A stretch of DNA of 64,000 nucleotides. Source: Streptomyces sp. NBC_01571. Lineage in GTDB: Bacteria > Actinomycetota > Actinomycetes > Streptomycetales > Streptomycetaceae. The notes beneath the pieces are model-generated. The model saw nothing but the letters and a program-made list of their open reading frames with translations. It ran no database searches and had not been told where the DNA came from. Below, in pieces: positions 23,726 to 32,722 of the stretch. Location: positions 8,184,001 to 8,248,000 of the forward strand of contig NZ_JAPEPZ010000001.1 in NCBI RefSeq assembly GCF_026339875.1, read 5' to 3'. A program made the position numbers and the translations under genes. How positions within the stretch are numbered: the stretch's first letter is position 1; every line of letters starts with the position of its first letter.

Positions 23726-24427
23726 TCAGTTGCTCTGCAGGAACTGCTTCGCCAGGGAGTCTCCGAGCGACACGGCCGCGGTGTGACTCTCGATCGGCGA
23801 CACCTGTGAGTTCTTGAACAGGATGTACGTCACGCCGGAGTCCGCGCCGCCGGTCTCCGGGTCGGGGTCGACGCCGAGGGCCTTGGCGGTGGCGTACGAG
23901 GCCTCACCGATGATCTGTGTCGGCCCTGTGTCGCCCACGACGGCGTACTCGACCTTGTTGTTGTAGATCACCGCGACGACTCCGCCGCCCTTGATCCCGT
24001 AGCTCGTGTACTTCCAGATGCTGCTGGTGCTCGGCACCACGACGTACGGCAGCGACTCGGCCCGCAGCGGCTTGCCGTCGGACTGGTGGAAGGCGGTGTC
24101 GTCCTGGAACCAGGGGTCGGTGTCGCCGTTGCACTGGGTGGTGACCTGGCCGTCGCAGTCGATGTCCATGTCGGCCTTCCAGAACACGGCACCGTTCTTG
24201 CCGCACACCGGGATGGTGGCCGAGGTCTCGTCGTCGGTCTTGTACTTCCCGCTCGATATCTGCGAACAGGACGTCACCTTGGCGAGCAGGTCGGCCGCGC
24301 TGACCGAGCCCTCCTGGGCGGACGCAGGGGTTCCGGCGCCGGACGGGGCGGCGGTGGCCGGGAGTGCGGCGGTGGCGAGGAGCGCGGCACCGGCGACGGC
24401 CGCGAGGGTCAGTGTTCGAGAACGCAT
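23726..24427 (-). CDS. Secreted chitosanase, glycoside hydrolase family 75
   Basis: This 233-residue secreted enzyme hydrolyses chitosan. A Sec signal peptide (MRSRTLTLAAVAGAALLATA to about residue 35, ending ATAAPS) precedes the GH75 domain. The domain has the conserved blocks GKYKTDDETSATIPVCGKNG, VFWKADMDIDCDG, TDPWFQDDTAFHQSDG, LPYVVVPSTSS and YAVVGDTGPTQIIGEASYA. Cysteines are positioned for disulfides. The ATG at 24427 is fixed by the signal peptide. A perfect AGGAAA-G-TTTCCT palindrome lies 20 bp upstream, matching the kind of operator reported for Streptomyces chitosanase genes (CsnR type). Confidence 0.92.
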   Translation of the reverse strand: MRSRTLTLAAVAGAALLATAALPATAAPSGAGTPASAQEGSVSAADLLAKVTSCSQISSGKYKTDDETSATIPVCGKNGAVFWKADMDIDCDGQVTTQCNGDTDPWFQDDTAFHQSDGKPLRAESLPYVVVPSTSSIWKYTSYGIKGGGVVAVIYNNKVEYAVVGDTGPTQIIGEASYATAKALGVDPDPETGGADSGVTYILFKNSQVSPIESHTAAVSLGDSLAKQFLQSN

Positions 24428-24446
24428 GTGGGGGATCCCTCTGGTT

Positions 24447-24459
24447 AGGAAAGTTTCCT
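24447..24459. promoter_or_regulatory. Chitosanase operator palindrome (CsnR-like)
   Basis: AGGAAAGTTTCCT is a perfect 13-bp palindrome in an AT-rich island 20 bp upstream of the chitosanase start. It resembles the repressor site described for the csnA chitosanase promoter of S. lividans, as I remember it. No ROK-type csnR gene adjoins it; the only ROK gene in the window is at 45415. Confidence 0.6.
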
Positions 24460-24587
24460 TACCGGGTTGCCGTACAAGGTGGCCCCGTTTACATGACCCC
24501 GTCAAGACCTTCGGCGGAGTTGGTCCGGTCCAGGAATCGGATCACGGTGCGTTCCGGGGGCTGACGCCGGTTCAGGGGGTCGGAAAG

Positions 24588-24626
24588 CCGCCGGCCCGGC
24601 CACGCAGGGCGTGTCCGGGCCGGCGG
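24588..24626 (-). terminator. Strong hairpin after the aldo/keto reductase gene
   Basis: CCGCCGGCCCGG at 24588 pairs exactly with CCGGGCCGGCGG ending at 24626. An inner CACGC/GCGTG stem makes a 17-bp hairpin 16 bp beyond the reductase stop. There is no T-run, as is normal for Streptomyces terminators. Confidence 0.7.
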
Positions 24627-24641
24627 ATGGGTCGGGGCTGG

Positions 24642-25475
24642 TCAGCCCACGTCGAAGGTGGCCGGGTCGGGACCGATGCGCCGGTCCTCGTTCAGTGCGC
24701 TGATCGCCGCGATGTCCTCGGCGTCCAGGGAGAAGTCGAACACGTCGATGTTCTCCGCGATCCGGGCCGGGGTCACGGACTTGGGGATCACGACGTTGCC
24801 CAGCTGGATGTGCCAGCGGAGGACGATCTGCGCCGGGGAACGGCCGTGCTTCTGGGCGATGGCGACGATCGCCGGGACCTCCAGCAGGCCCTTGCCCTGG
24901 CCGAGCGGGGACCATGCCTCGGTGGCGATGCCCTGCTCCGCGTGGAACTCGCGCGCCGCGCGCTGCTGGAGGTGCGGGTGCAGCTCGATCTGGTTGACGG
25001 CCGGGATGACGGACGTCGCCTCGATCAGCCTCTCCAGGTGTTCCGGAAGGAAGTTGGAGGTGCCGATGGCCTTGGCGCGGCCGTCGGCGTGGATCTTCTC
25101 GAAGGCCTTGTACGTGTCGACGTACCGGTCCCGGGACGGCAGCGGCCAGTGGATCAGATACAGGTCCACGTATTCCAGGCCGAGCTTCTCCAGGGAGACG
25201 TCGAACGCGCGGAGCGTGGCGTCGTACCCCTGGTCGCTGTTCCAGAGCTTGGTGGTGACGAAGAGGTCCTCGCGGGCGACACCGGAGGAGGCGATCGCCT
25301 TGCCGGTGCCCGCCTCGTTGCCGTAGATCGCCGCCGTGTCGATGCTGCGGTATCCGCTCTCCAGCGCCGTGGCGACGGCTCGCTCCGCCTCGTCGTCCGG
25401 GACCTGCCAGACGCCGAAGCCCAGCTGCGGCATCTCGACGCCGTTGTTCAGGATGATCGGGGGGACCTTGCTCAC
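24642..25475 (-). CDS. Aldo/keto reductase
   Basis: This 277-residue NADPH-dependent AKR resembles 2,5-diketo-gluconate reductase. All four catalytic residues are visible: Asp and Tyr in SIDTAAIYGNE, Lys in VTTKLWNSD and His in LYLIHWPLP. The NADPH-binding end IPKSVTPARIAENIDVFDF is present. GTG 25475 is preferred as start because the fold begins VSKVPPIILNNGVEMP and aaggatcgag precedes it; an ATG at 25526 has no support. It is monocistronic with a strong terminator. Confidence 0.92.
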   Translation of the reverse strand: MSKVPPIILNNGVEMPQLGFGVWQVPDDEAERAVATALESGYRSIDTAAIYGNEAGTGKAIASSGVAREDLFVTTKLWNSDQGYDATLRAFDVSLEKLGLEYVDLYLIHWPLPSRDRYVDTYKAFEKIHADGRAKAIGTSNFLPEHLERLIEATSVIPAVNQIELHPHLQQRAAREFHAEQGIATEAWSPLGQGKGLLEVPAIVAIAQKHGRSPAQIVLRWHIQLGNVVIPKSVTPARIAENIDVFDFSLDAEDIAAISALNEDRRIGPDPATFDVG

Positions 25476-25726
25476 GAGCTCTCGATCCTTCAGTCGTCGG
25501 GTGGTACTGCCATCGTCAACGATCATCGGCCCTGATGCATTCCTGACCGGCTGATTCCCGGTGGATTGACGGCGGGTCCCGGAGATTGGCCGGAAATGAG
25601 CCCGGCCGTGCCGGTGCGGGCGTCGACGGGGTCGAGGGGGGCAGGACGCTTCCGGTCGGAGGTGTCAGGTCACCGTGGGACGGAGGCGTCGGGTCGCTCG
25701 GGTCGGGTGCGGGAGGGCCGGGATCC

Positions 25727-27553
25727 CTATGCCTGGTACAGCGCCTCGACCTCCGTCGAGTAGGCGTTCTCGATCGCCTTCCGCTTCAGCTTCAGCGAAG
25801 GCGTCAGCAACCCGTGCTCCTCGGTGAACTGGTGGGCCAGAATCCGGAAGGTGCGGATCGACTCGGCCTGCGAGACGAGGGTGTTCGCCGCGACCACCGC
25901 GCGCCGCACCTCGGTCTCCAGGTCGGGATCGCGTACCAGGTCGGCGCTGGACAGCGGGGGCTTGCCCCGCATCTGGAGCCAGTGTTCGACGGCCTCCCCG
26001 TCGAGGGTGACGAGCGCCGCGATGTACGGCCGGTCGTTGCCGACGACGATGCACTGCGCGACCAGCGGATGATCGCGCACCCGCTCCTCCAGGACGCCCG
26101 GCGAGACGCTCTTGCCGCCGGAGGTCACCAGGATCTCCTTCTTGCGCCCGGTGATGGTGAGATAGCCGTCCTCGTCGAGGGAGCCCAGGTCGCCGGTGGC
26201 GAGCCAGCCGTCGTGCAAGGTGGCGTCGGTGGCCTTGGGGTCGTTGAGATAGCCCTGGAAGACGTTCCCGCCGTTCAGCCAGACCTCCCCGTCGTCCGCG
26301 ATGTGCACGGTGGTGCCGGGGATCGCCTGGCCGACGGTGCCGAACCGGGTGCGCTCGGGCGGGTTGGCGGTGGCGGCCGCGGTGGACTCGGTGAGTCCGT
26401 ACCCCTCGTACACGACGACACCCGCGCCGGCGAAGAACAGTCCGAGCCGCCGGTCCATCGCCGAACCGCCCGACATCGCGTGTCTGACCCGGCCGCCCAT
26501 CGCGGCCCGCACCTTGGCGTACACGACCTTGTCGAAGAACTGGTGCTGCACCCGCAGGGCCGCCGAGGGGCCGGGTCCGATGCCCCAGGCCTTCTCCTCG
26601 ACCGCGTCCGCGTAGCGCACGGCGACCTCGACGGCCTTCTCGAACGGCCCAGATCTGCCCTCTTTCTCGGCCTTGCGGCGGGCGGCGTTGAACACCTTCT
26701 CGAAGATGTACGGCACCGCGAGGAAGAACGTCGGCCGGAACGCGGCCAGGTCGGGCAGCAGGGCCGCCGCGTTGAGCTGCGGCTGGTGGCCGAACTTGAC
26801 CTTCCCGCGGAACGCCGCGACCTGCACCATCCGTCCGAAGACATGCGCGAGCGGCAGGAACAGCAGGGTGGCCGCCTGGTCACCGCGCCGTGAGTGGAAG
26901 ACCGGCTCCCAGCGCTCGATGACGGTGTCCGCCTCGAACATGAAGTTCGCGTGCGACAGGACACAGCCCTTGGGACGCCCGGTGGTTCCCGAGGTGTAGA
27001 TGATCGTCGCGATGGACTCGGGCGTGACCGCGCGCCGGTGCCGGTGCACCACCTCGTCGTCGAGGTGCGCGCCCGCTTCGTACAGCTCCTGCACCGCGCC
27101 GGCGTCCAGCTGCCACAGCTTGTGCAGCTGCGGCAGCCGGTCGACGACGGTGGCGACCGTCATCGCGTGGTCCTCGTGCTCCACCATGACCGCCGACACC
27201 TGGGCGTCGTACAGCATCCAGAAGACCTGCTCGGCGGAGGAGGTCGGGTAGATGGGCACGACCTGGGCGCCGATCGTCCACAACGCGAAGTCGAAGAGCG
27301 TCCACTCGTAGCGTGTGGGGCACATGATCGCGATCCGGTCACCGAACCGGATGCCGTGGGCGAGGAGCCCCTTGGCCAGGGCGAGGACCTCGTCACGGAA
27401 CTCGGCCGACGTCACGTCGCGCCACTGTCCCTGCTCGTCCTTGCGGCCGAGCGCGATGTGCAGCGGATCCTCCCGGGCATGGTCGAACACGACGTCGGCC
27501 AGGCCGCCCACCGGCGGCGCCGACGCCAACGGAGAGTTGGTGAACTCGCGCAA
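25727..27553 (-). CDS. Long-chain fatty acid-CoA ligase (AMP-dependent synthetase)
   Basis: This 608-residue ligase activates fatty acids to acyl-CoA through an acyl-adenylate. Motifs are IIYTSGTTGRPKGCVLSH (P-loop), GYGLTESTAAATANPP, the hinge region WLATGDLGSLDEDGYLTITG and the C-terminal LTPSLKLKRK. The start is TTG 27553, which follows AGGAG with good spacing and gives LREFTNSPLASAPPVGG; the in-frame ATG at 27664 gives an uncharacteristic Arg/Pro-rich leader. The upstream gap (27554-27877) carries a TACGG-n2-CCGTA palindrome. The length and motif set fit the FadD15-like group. Confidence 0.92.
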   Translation of the reverse strand: MREFTNSPLASAPPVGGLADVVFDHAREDPLHIALGRKDEQGQWRDVTSAEFRDEVLALAKGLLAHGIRFGDRIAIMCPTRYEWTLFDFALWTIGAQVVPIYPTSSAEQVFWMLYDAQVSAVMVEHEDHAMTVATVVDRLPQLHKLWQLDAGAVQELYEAGAHLDDEVVHRHRRAVTPESIATIIYTSGTTGRPKGCVLSHANFMFEADTVIERWEPVFHSRRGDQAATLLFLPLAHVFGRMVQVAAFRGKVKFGHQPQLNAAALLPDLAAFRPTFFLAVPYIFEKVFNAARRKAEKEGRSGPFEKAVEVAVRYADAVEEKAWGIGPGPSAALRVQHQFFDKVVYAKVRAAMGGRVRHAMSGGSAMDRRLGLFFAGAGVVVYEGYGLTESTAAATANPPERTRFGTVGQAIPGTTVHIADDGEVWLNGGNVFQGYLNDPKATDATLHDGWLATGDLGSLDEDGYLTITGRKKEILVTSGGKSVSPGVLEERVRDHPLVAQCIVVGNDRPYIAALVTLDGEAVEHWLQMRGKPPLSSADLVRDPDLETEVRRAVVAANTLVSQAESIRTFRILAHQFTEEHGLLTPSLKLKRKAIENAYSTEVEALYQA

Positions 27554-27704
27554 TCCCGCTCCTAGTGGTGCTCCGCACAGCGCCGTGAAAGCTACCCCAC
27601 CGGGCCGTCGGACGGGAGGGGCGCCGGAGTGGGGGAGCACGCGGCGTCCGCACAGGTCAGTCACGGAAATGCCCGCACATGGGGAAGGGTCGGACAGAAT
27701 CCCT

Positions 27705-27716
27705 TACGGCTCCGTA
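27705..27716. promoter_or_regulatory. Palindrome TACGG-n2-CCGTA upstream of the acyl-CoA ligase
   Basis: In the 324-bp gap 27554-27877, TACGGCTCCGTA forms a 5-2-5 palindrome about 150 bp upstream of the TTG start. It lies in a stretch with promoter-like lower GC. A fatty-acid regulator is a natural guess. The remainder of the gap shows no gene. Confidence 0.4.
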
Positions 27717-27877
27717 GGTTTCGATCCCGTAATCTCCACGGAATCTGTACGACCGAGCTGGCCCCGGCGGCGGGATGCCGGGTGCCGGATTTGTCGGCCT
27801 CGCGCACCGGCGGGAACGCGTGCGACGGCCCCCGCCGGGCGGCCGCGGCGAACGGCCGGGCCATGGTCAGGGGCGGT

Positions 27878-28411
27878 CTACCCCTGGAACTCCGTCAGGT
27901 CGATCCCGAACACCCGCAGGTCGTGCCCGTGCACCGGATCCACCGCGGTGCCCTCCGGCCGCATGTCGAGCTTGCCCAGCACGTTCGTGGACGCGGTGTC
28001 CGCGGTCCGGCACACGGCGACGACCCGGTCGAGGCCGCGGTCCTGCAGGGCGAACTCCAGCGCGCCGTGGGCCGCCTCCGACGCGTATCCCTGCCCCCAG
28101 AACGCCCGCCCGAGCCGCCAGCCGATCGCCACCTCGCCCGCGATCCCGGGCGGGGTGTCGGCCAGGTACAGTCCGACCGCCCCGGCCAGCTCCCCGGAGC
28201 CCAGGAGCTCCACGGCGAAGATCCCGAAGCCCTCCTCGTCCCACTCCTCCTCCCACGCCTCGATGTCCTCGGCCGTCTCCTCCAGGGAACGCGGCGTGCC
28301 GTCGCCGATCCACCGCATCACCTCGGGGTCGGCGTGGATCTCGGACAGGGGGACAAGGTCGTCGTCCAGCCAGCGGCGCAGGAGAAGACGGGGGGTGTGG
28401 ATCTCGCTCAT
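27878..28411 (-). CDS. GNAT family N-acetyltransferase (RimJ/RimL type)
   Basis: This 177-residue acetyltransferase opens EIHTPRLLLRRWLDDDLVPL as RimJ/RimL enzymes do. The acetyl-CoA pyrophosphate loop is in EVAIGWRLGRAFWGQGYASEA, followed by RVVAVCRTADTASTNVLGKL. ATG 28411 is used because the conserved start MSEIHTPRL follows it; ATG 28420 is 3 codons earlier. The acceptor could be a protein N-terminus or a small amine. No operon partner is evident. Confidence 0.87.
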   Translation of the reverse strand: MSEIHTPRLLLRRWLDDDLVPLSEIHADPEVMRWIGDGTPRSLEETAEDIEAWEEEWDEEGFGIFAVELLGSGELAGAVGLYLADTPPGIAGEVAIGWRLGRAFWGQGYASEAAHGALEFALQDRGLDRVVAVCRTADTASTNVLGKLDMRPEGTAVDPVHGHDLRVFGIDLTEFQG

Positions 28412-28478
28412 GGCCCCCATCCTGCCGATCCGCGGACGGGAGGGCGAATGACAGCGGAATCGGATCGAGGCTGCGGGA

Positions 28479-29381
28479 TCATCCAGGTGGCGGCAGCGGG
28501 CGGCCCCGCGGTCCCGGCTGTCCCCGGTGCAGCCGGTCCCCGCCGCCCAGGATCGCCGCCGCCAGCGCGTCCGCCGCCTCCTGCGCGGACGCCGGCCGCT
28601 GTCCGTGGACCAGGACGAAGTCGACCCCGGCGAGCTCCGGCAGTCCCGCCCGCTCCGGGACCGTGACCAGGCCGGGCGGTACGAGTCCCCGGGAGTGGGC
28701 CATCACGCCGAGGCCCGCGCGGGCCGCCGCGACCAGGGCGTTCAGGCTGCCGCTGGTGCAGGCGATGCGCCAGGGCCGGCCCTGGCGCTCCAGTGCCTCC
28801 AGGGCCAGGGCGCGGGTGATGCCCGGGGGCGGGTAGACGATCAGCGGGACCGGGCGGTCGGGGTCCAGGCGCAGGCGTTCCGCCCCGATCCAGACCAGGC
28901 GGTCGTGCCGGACCAGCTCGCCGCGCGGGTCCTCGGGCCGCCGCTTGGCCAGCACCAGGTCGAGTCTGCCCGCCGCCAGCTGCTTGTGCAGCGTGCCGGA
29001 CAGCTCGACCGTCAGCTCCAGATCCACTTCGGGATGGTCGTACCGGAACCCCTCCAGGATCTCCGGCAGCCGGGTGAGCACGAAGTCCTCCGAGGCGCCG
29101 AAGCGCAGGCGCCCGCGCAGCCGGGTGCCCGTGAAGAACGCGGTCGCCTGTTCGTGCACCTCCAGGATGCGGCGCGCGAAGCCCAGCATCGCCTCGCCGT
29201 CCACCGTGAGCTCCACGGAGTGCGTGTCGCGCGAGAACAGCTGCCGTCCGGCGGCGTCCTCCAGCCGGCGCACGTGCTGGCTGACCGTCGACTGGCGCAG
29301 CCCCAGCCGCCTGGCGGCCTGGGTGAAGCTCAGGGTTTCTGCCACCGCGAGGAAGGTACGCAGCTGGGACGGGTCGTACAT
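28479..29381 (-). CDS. LysR-family transcriptional regulator
   Basis: This 300-residue LTTR has its winged HTH at 3-62 (QLRTFLAVAETLSFTQAARR, STVSQHVRRLEDAAGRQLF) and then a periplasmic-binding-like effector domain with RGRLRFGASEDFVL. The last 20 residues are Gly/Pro/Arg-rich and probably disordered. ATG 29381 gives the usual MYDPSQLRTF start. It is divergent from the BASS-family carrier at 29458, the classical LTTR layout, so it likely controls that transporter and itself from the 76-bp region between them. Confidence 0.9.
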   Translation of the reverse strand: MYDPSQLRTFLAVAETLSFTQAARRLGLRQSTVSQHVRRLEDAAGRQLFSRDTHSVELTVDGEAMLGFARRILEVHEQATAFFTGTRLRGRLRFGASEDFVLTRLPEILEGFRYDHPEVDLELTVELSGTLHKQLAAGRLDLVLAKRRPEDPRGELVRHDRLVWIGAERLRLDPDRPVPLIVYPPPGITRALALEALERQGRPWRIACTSGSLNALVAAARAGLGVMAHSRGLVPPGLVTVPERAGLPELAGVDFVLVHGQRPASAQEAADALAAAILGGGDRLHRGQPGPRGRPLPPPG

Positions 29382-29457
29382 AGCCACAGGTTATCGCGCG
29401 TCATGATGGCAGTCAGAACGGTATGACGGATTCCCGATCACGGAGAGGAGGAGGACG

Positions 29458-30609
29458 ATGGAGAGGGCACGACCCGCCCCCGGCGGACGATCTACGACAA
29501 GCGAGCAGTGGAGCACCGTGAAACGCCTGCAGTGGCCGAGTTGGATGCCGATCGACCCCTACATCCTGCTGTTGCTCGGGACGGTGGGTCTCGCGGCCCT
29601 CCTCCCGGCGCGGGGCACGGGCGCCGATGTCGCCTCGGGCGGGTCCACGGCGGCGATCGCCTTCCTCTTCTTCCTGTACGGTGCCCGGCTCTCCACACGG
29701 GAGGCGCTGGACGGGCTCAAGCACTGGCGTCTCCACGCCACGGTGCTCGCCTGCACCTTCGTCGTCTTCCCGCTGCTCGGCCTCGCCGCCCGCGGACTCG
29801 AACCGGTGTTCCTGACCCACAACCTCTACACCGGGCTGCTCTTCCTGACGCTCGTCCCCTCGACGATCCAGTCGTCGATCGCCTTCACCTCCATCGCCCG
29901 TGGCAACGTGCCCGCCGCGATCTGCGCCGGATCCTTCTCCTCGCTCGCGGGCATCGTCGTCACCCCGCTGCTCGCGGCGGTCCTGCTCGGCAACAGCGGC
30001 GGTGGGTTCTCCGCGGACTCGCTGATCAAGATCGTGCTGCAACTGCTGGTGCCGTTCCTCGCCGGGCAACTGCTGCGGCGCTGGATCGGCGGGTTCATCA
30101 CACGGCACAAGAAGGTCCTCGGGTACGTCGACCGCGGCTCGATCCTGCTGGTCGTCTACACCGCGTTCAGCGAGGGCATGGTGCAGGGCATCTGGCACCA
30201 GGTCAGCGCGGTCCGGCTGGCCGGGCTGCTGCTCGTCGAGGCCCTGCTGCTCGCGGTGATGCTGGTGTTGACCTGGTACGGCGGCAAGGCCCTCGGCTTC
30301 GGCCGGGGCGACCGGATCGCGATCCAGTTCGCCGGGTCGAAGAAGTCCCTCGCGTCCGGGCTCCCCATGGCCAGCGTGCTGTTCGGCGCGCACGCCTCGC
30401 TCGCCGTGCTGCCGCTGATGCTCTTCCACCAGATGCAGCTCATGGTGTGCGCGGTGATCGCGAAGCGCCGTGCCCGAGATCCCGAGGCGATCGAGGCCGC
30501 CGGAGAGGCGGGGGACGCCGGGGACGCCCGGACGGGCCGGCCGGGCACGGATCGGAACCGGGGCGCGGGCTCACGCACCGCGGTCGGTACAGCACGACGT
30601 TCCGACTGA
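29458..30609 (+). CDS. Bile acid:sodium symporter (BASS)/arsenical-resistance-3-like family transporter
   Basis: This 383-residue inner-membrane carrier has about ten hydrophobic segments. The family blocks are FLFFLYGARLSTREALDGLKHW, LVPSTIQSSIAFTSIARGN with VPAAICAGSFSSLAGIVVTP, and AIQFAGSKKSLASGLPMA near the second crossover. Relatives move bile acids, pyruvate or pantothenate with Na+. The ATG at 29458 directly follows a strong gagaggaggagg site. The C-terminal 45 residues are Asp/Gly/Arg-rich and cytoplasmic. It is divergent from a LysR gene that probably regulates it. Confidence 0.88.
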   Translation: MERARPAPGGRSTTSEQWSTVKRLQWPSWMPIDPYILLLLGTVGLAALLPARGTGADVASGGSTAAIAFLFFLYGARLSTREALDGLKHWRLHATVLACTFVVFPLLGLAARGLEPVFLTHNLYTGLLFLTLVPSTIQSSIAFTSIARGNVPAAICAGSFSSLAGIVVTPLLAAVLLGNSGGGFSADSLIKIVLQLLVPFLAGQLLRRWIGGFITRHKKVLGYVDRGSILLVVYTAFSEGMVQGIWHQVSAVRLAGLLLVEALLLAVMLVLTWYGGKALGFGRGDRIAIQFAGSKKSLASGLPMASVLFGAHASLAVLPLMLFHQMQLMVCAVIAKRRARDPEAIEAAGEAGDAGDARTGRPGTDRNRGAGSRTAVGTARRSD

Positions 30610-30655
30610 GATCCCCCTGCGCCGCCGGGGGCGGAGCGTACGGCCGTGCACGCGC

Positions 30656-30692
30656 CGCCGCCCTCCCCGTCGTCGTGGGGGAGGGCGGCGGG
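30656..30692. terminator. 14-bp GC hairpin between convergent genes
   Basis: 30656-30669 (CCGCCGCCCTCCCC region) pairs perfectly with 30679-30692 around a 9-base loop. It lies between the carrier gene and the convergent sialidase gene, so it can terminate both transcripts. Confidence 0.7.
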
Positions 30693-30755
30693 CGGCACGC
30701 CGAAGCCGGCCCCGGGCCGCCGTCGTGCGTGTGCGTCGTGGGCGGGGACGGGACG

Positions 30756-32645
30756 TCAGTGGCCCCCGTCCACATGGTCCAGGGGCAGATACACCACGGT
30801 GTCCCGGGTCACCTTCCGGTCCGGTGCGGCGGACAGTTCCGCGTCGCTCAACGCCCGGTCGTAGACCCGGACCTCGTCGATCGCTCCGGTGAAGTAGGCC
30901 CGGCTGTCCATCCGCTGACCCACGTGCACCCCGAACGGTGAGTTGCGGCTGACCGATCCGGGCACGTCCGGCGTGCTCACCGACGTACCGTCGACGAAGA
31001 GCGTGAGCAGCCCGGCGCCCTGGTCGCGGCGCAGCACCAGATGGTGCCACTGGCCGTCGTTGCGGGCGCCGGGGACGCGTACCGACGCGGTGGCCGGGGC
31101 CGTCGCGCCGTCGCGGGTGGTGATCAGCGCGGTGATCCGGTCCGACGCGGGCTCGGCGCGCATCCACACCTGCGGCTGGGTGGTGCCGATCCCGCCCATC
31201 CACAGCAGCGGCTGCTCCCCGGTGGTGGCCGTGTAGCGGAACCACAGGGACGCCGTGAAGTCCTTCGTCCCGAGCGGGAGGCGGTCCTGGTACGGCAGTC
31301 GTACGGCGTCGTCGGTGCCGTCGAACTCCAGGGCGCCGCCCAGGACGCCCGCCGCCTCGTGGGCGCCGCCGAGCACCGCGGCCCGTGCGGTGCGCGGGGC
31401 GAGGTCGACTGTCGTCGGGTCCGGTCCGCGGCGCGGCGCGAGCCAGCCCTCGGTGAAGCGGGCGAAGCGGATCTCGTCGCGCGCGTCGACCGCGCCGCCC
31501 TCGTACAGCAGGCCCACGGTGTCGCCGTCGATCCGGGCCAGGTCCGAGTAGCCGGACCAGTCCGTGGTGACGACCGTGCCGCGGTCCACGCTGTCCCAGG
31601 TGCGGCCGCCGTCGTAGGAGGAGCGGATCATCATGGTCCTGCGCCGGTCGGGATCGCCGGGGCAGGCCAGCAGGATCCGGTCGTCCAGGCGCAGGACGGA
31701 ACCCTGGACCTGGGGTGCGTAGAGGTCCGGGAGGTCGCGGAAGGGGGCGGTGAAGCTGTCGCCGCCGTCACGGCTGACGGTCTGGGTCCTATGGCCGAGA
31801 TCGGTGCCGTCCTGTTCGCGCCCGCTCACCAGGACGGCGCCGTCGGCGCGTTGGGTGAGCGTGAGCTCGGACGGCTTCTGGCGGAAGGTGCCGTCGTCGG
31901 CGATCGGCCACGAGTCCGTCGCGCCGATCCTCCAGTGGTCGCCGCCGTCGTCGCTGGTGATGAGGGCGGCGTTGTTGGCGGTGACCCGACTGCCGTTCCA
32001 GGTCTCGGTGTTGACGCCGAAGACGAGACGTCCGGGGTGCCGGCCGCGGGTCAGCTGGATGCCGTGCACGGGCCCGGTGGCGTACCAGGAGTTCCAGTTC
32101 GGAGGAAGGATCTCGTCACTCAGGTCCCGCGGCCGGGACCAGCTGAGACCGTCGTCGTCGCTGTACTGCAGATGCGGGGTGCGGTCACAGGGGACGTCGC
32201 AGCTGCGGCCGTCCGTCCGGCCCGTGTTGTACGTCTCCGCCAGCACCACGCGGCCGGTCTCGCGGTCCACGACGGGCGCGGGGTTGCCGTGCGTGTCGCC
32301 CGCGCCCTCGTTCACGACCTGGAGCGGGCCCCAGCTGCGGCCGCCGTCCGTCGACCGCTTGACGACGATGTCGATGTCGCCCGCGTCGCCGCAGTCGTGG
32401 ACGCGCCCCTCGGCGAACGCCAGCAGGGTGCCCCGCGAGGTCCGTACGACGGCGGGGATGCGGAAACAGGCGTAGCCGGGGTCCTGGGCGGCCTTGAAGA
32501 GCACCTGTTGCTCGAACTCGGCCGGGGCGGCGGCCTGTTGGGCTCCGGCCGGGCTGGGCAGTGCGATCAGCGCGGCTGCGGTGAGGGCGGCCGTGAGAAC
32601 GGCTGCCGCGGTGGATCTCAGACGTGCGCGGAGGCTTGACGGCAT
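30756..32645 (-). CDS. Secreted exo-alpha-sialidase (GH33) with LamG-like domain
   Basis: This 629-residue secreted sialidase has a signal peptide (1-35, ending SPAGAQ). The GH33 six-bladed propeller has CFRIPAVVRTSRG (the FRIP arginine), Asp boxes STDGGRSW, YSDDDGLSW, TSDDGGDHW and SYDGGRTW, and the nucleophile region DWSGYSDLARIDGDTVGLLYEGG. From about 430 a LamG/concanavalin-like domain follows (FDGTDDAVRLPYQD, FTASLWFRYTATTGEQPLLWMGG, GAIDEVRVYDRALSDAEL). It releases terminal sialic acids from glycoconjugates outside the cell. A clear palindrome lies upstream (32705). No sialic-acid uptake genes are adjacent. Confidence 0.93.
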   Translation of the reverse strand: MPSSLRARLRSTAAAVLTAALTAAALIALPSPAGAQQAAAPAEFEQQVLFKAAQDPGYACFRIPAVVRTSRGTLLAFAEGRVHDCGDAGDIDIVVKRSTDGGRSWGPLQVVNEGAGDTHGNPAPVVDRETGRVVLAETYNTGRTDGRSCDVPCDRTPHLQYSDDDGLSWSRPRDLSDEILPPNWNSWYATGPVHGIQLTRGRHPGRLVFGVNTETWNGSRVTANNAALITSDDGGDHWRIGATDSWPIADDGTFRQKPSELTLTQRADGAVLVSGREQDGTDLGHRTQTVSRDGGDSFTAPFRDLPDLYAPQVQGSVLRLDDRILLACPGDPDRRRTMMIRSSYDGGRTWDSVDRGTVVTTDWSGYSDLARIDGDTVGLLYEGGAVDARDEIRFARFTEGWLAPRRGPDPTTVDLAPRTARAAVLGGAHEAAGVLGGALEFDGTDDAVRLPYQDRLPLGTKDFTASLWFRYTATTGEQPLLWMGGIGTTQPQVWMRAEPASDRITALITTRDGATAPATASVRVPGARNDGQWHHLVLRRDQGAGLLTLFVDGTSVSTPDVPGSVSRNSPFGVHVGQRMDSRAYFTGAIDEVRVYDRALSDAELSAAPDRKVTRDTVVYLPLDHVDGGH

Positions 32646-32704
32646 GGTGCGACCTGCCCTTCATGCGTCTGGGCGACCTGGGTGTGGTGGAGGTCGGACA
32701 TCCG

Positions 32705-32722
32705 ACATCCGACGTCCGATGT
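32705..32722. promoter_or_regulatory. Operator palindrome upstream of the sialidase gene
   Basis: ACATCCGACGTCCGATGT is an 18-bp palindrome with one mismatched pair, preceded by an overlapping half copy (ACATCCGACAT at 32698). It is 60 bp upstream of the sialidase ATG in a 347-bp gap (32646-32992). The shape fits a GntR-type repressor. The rest of the gap holds only the promoter side of the isochorismatase-like gene, with no gene of its own. Confidence 0.55.
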
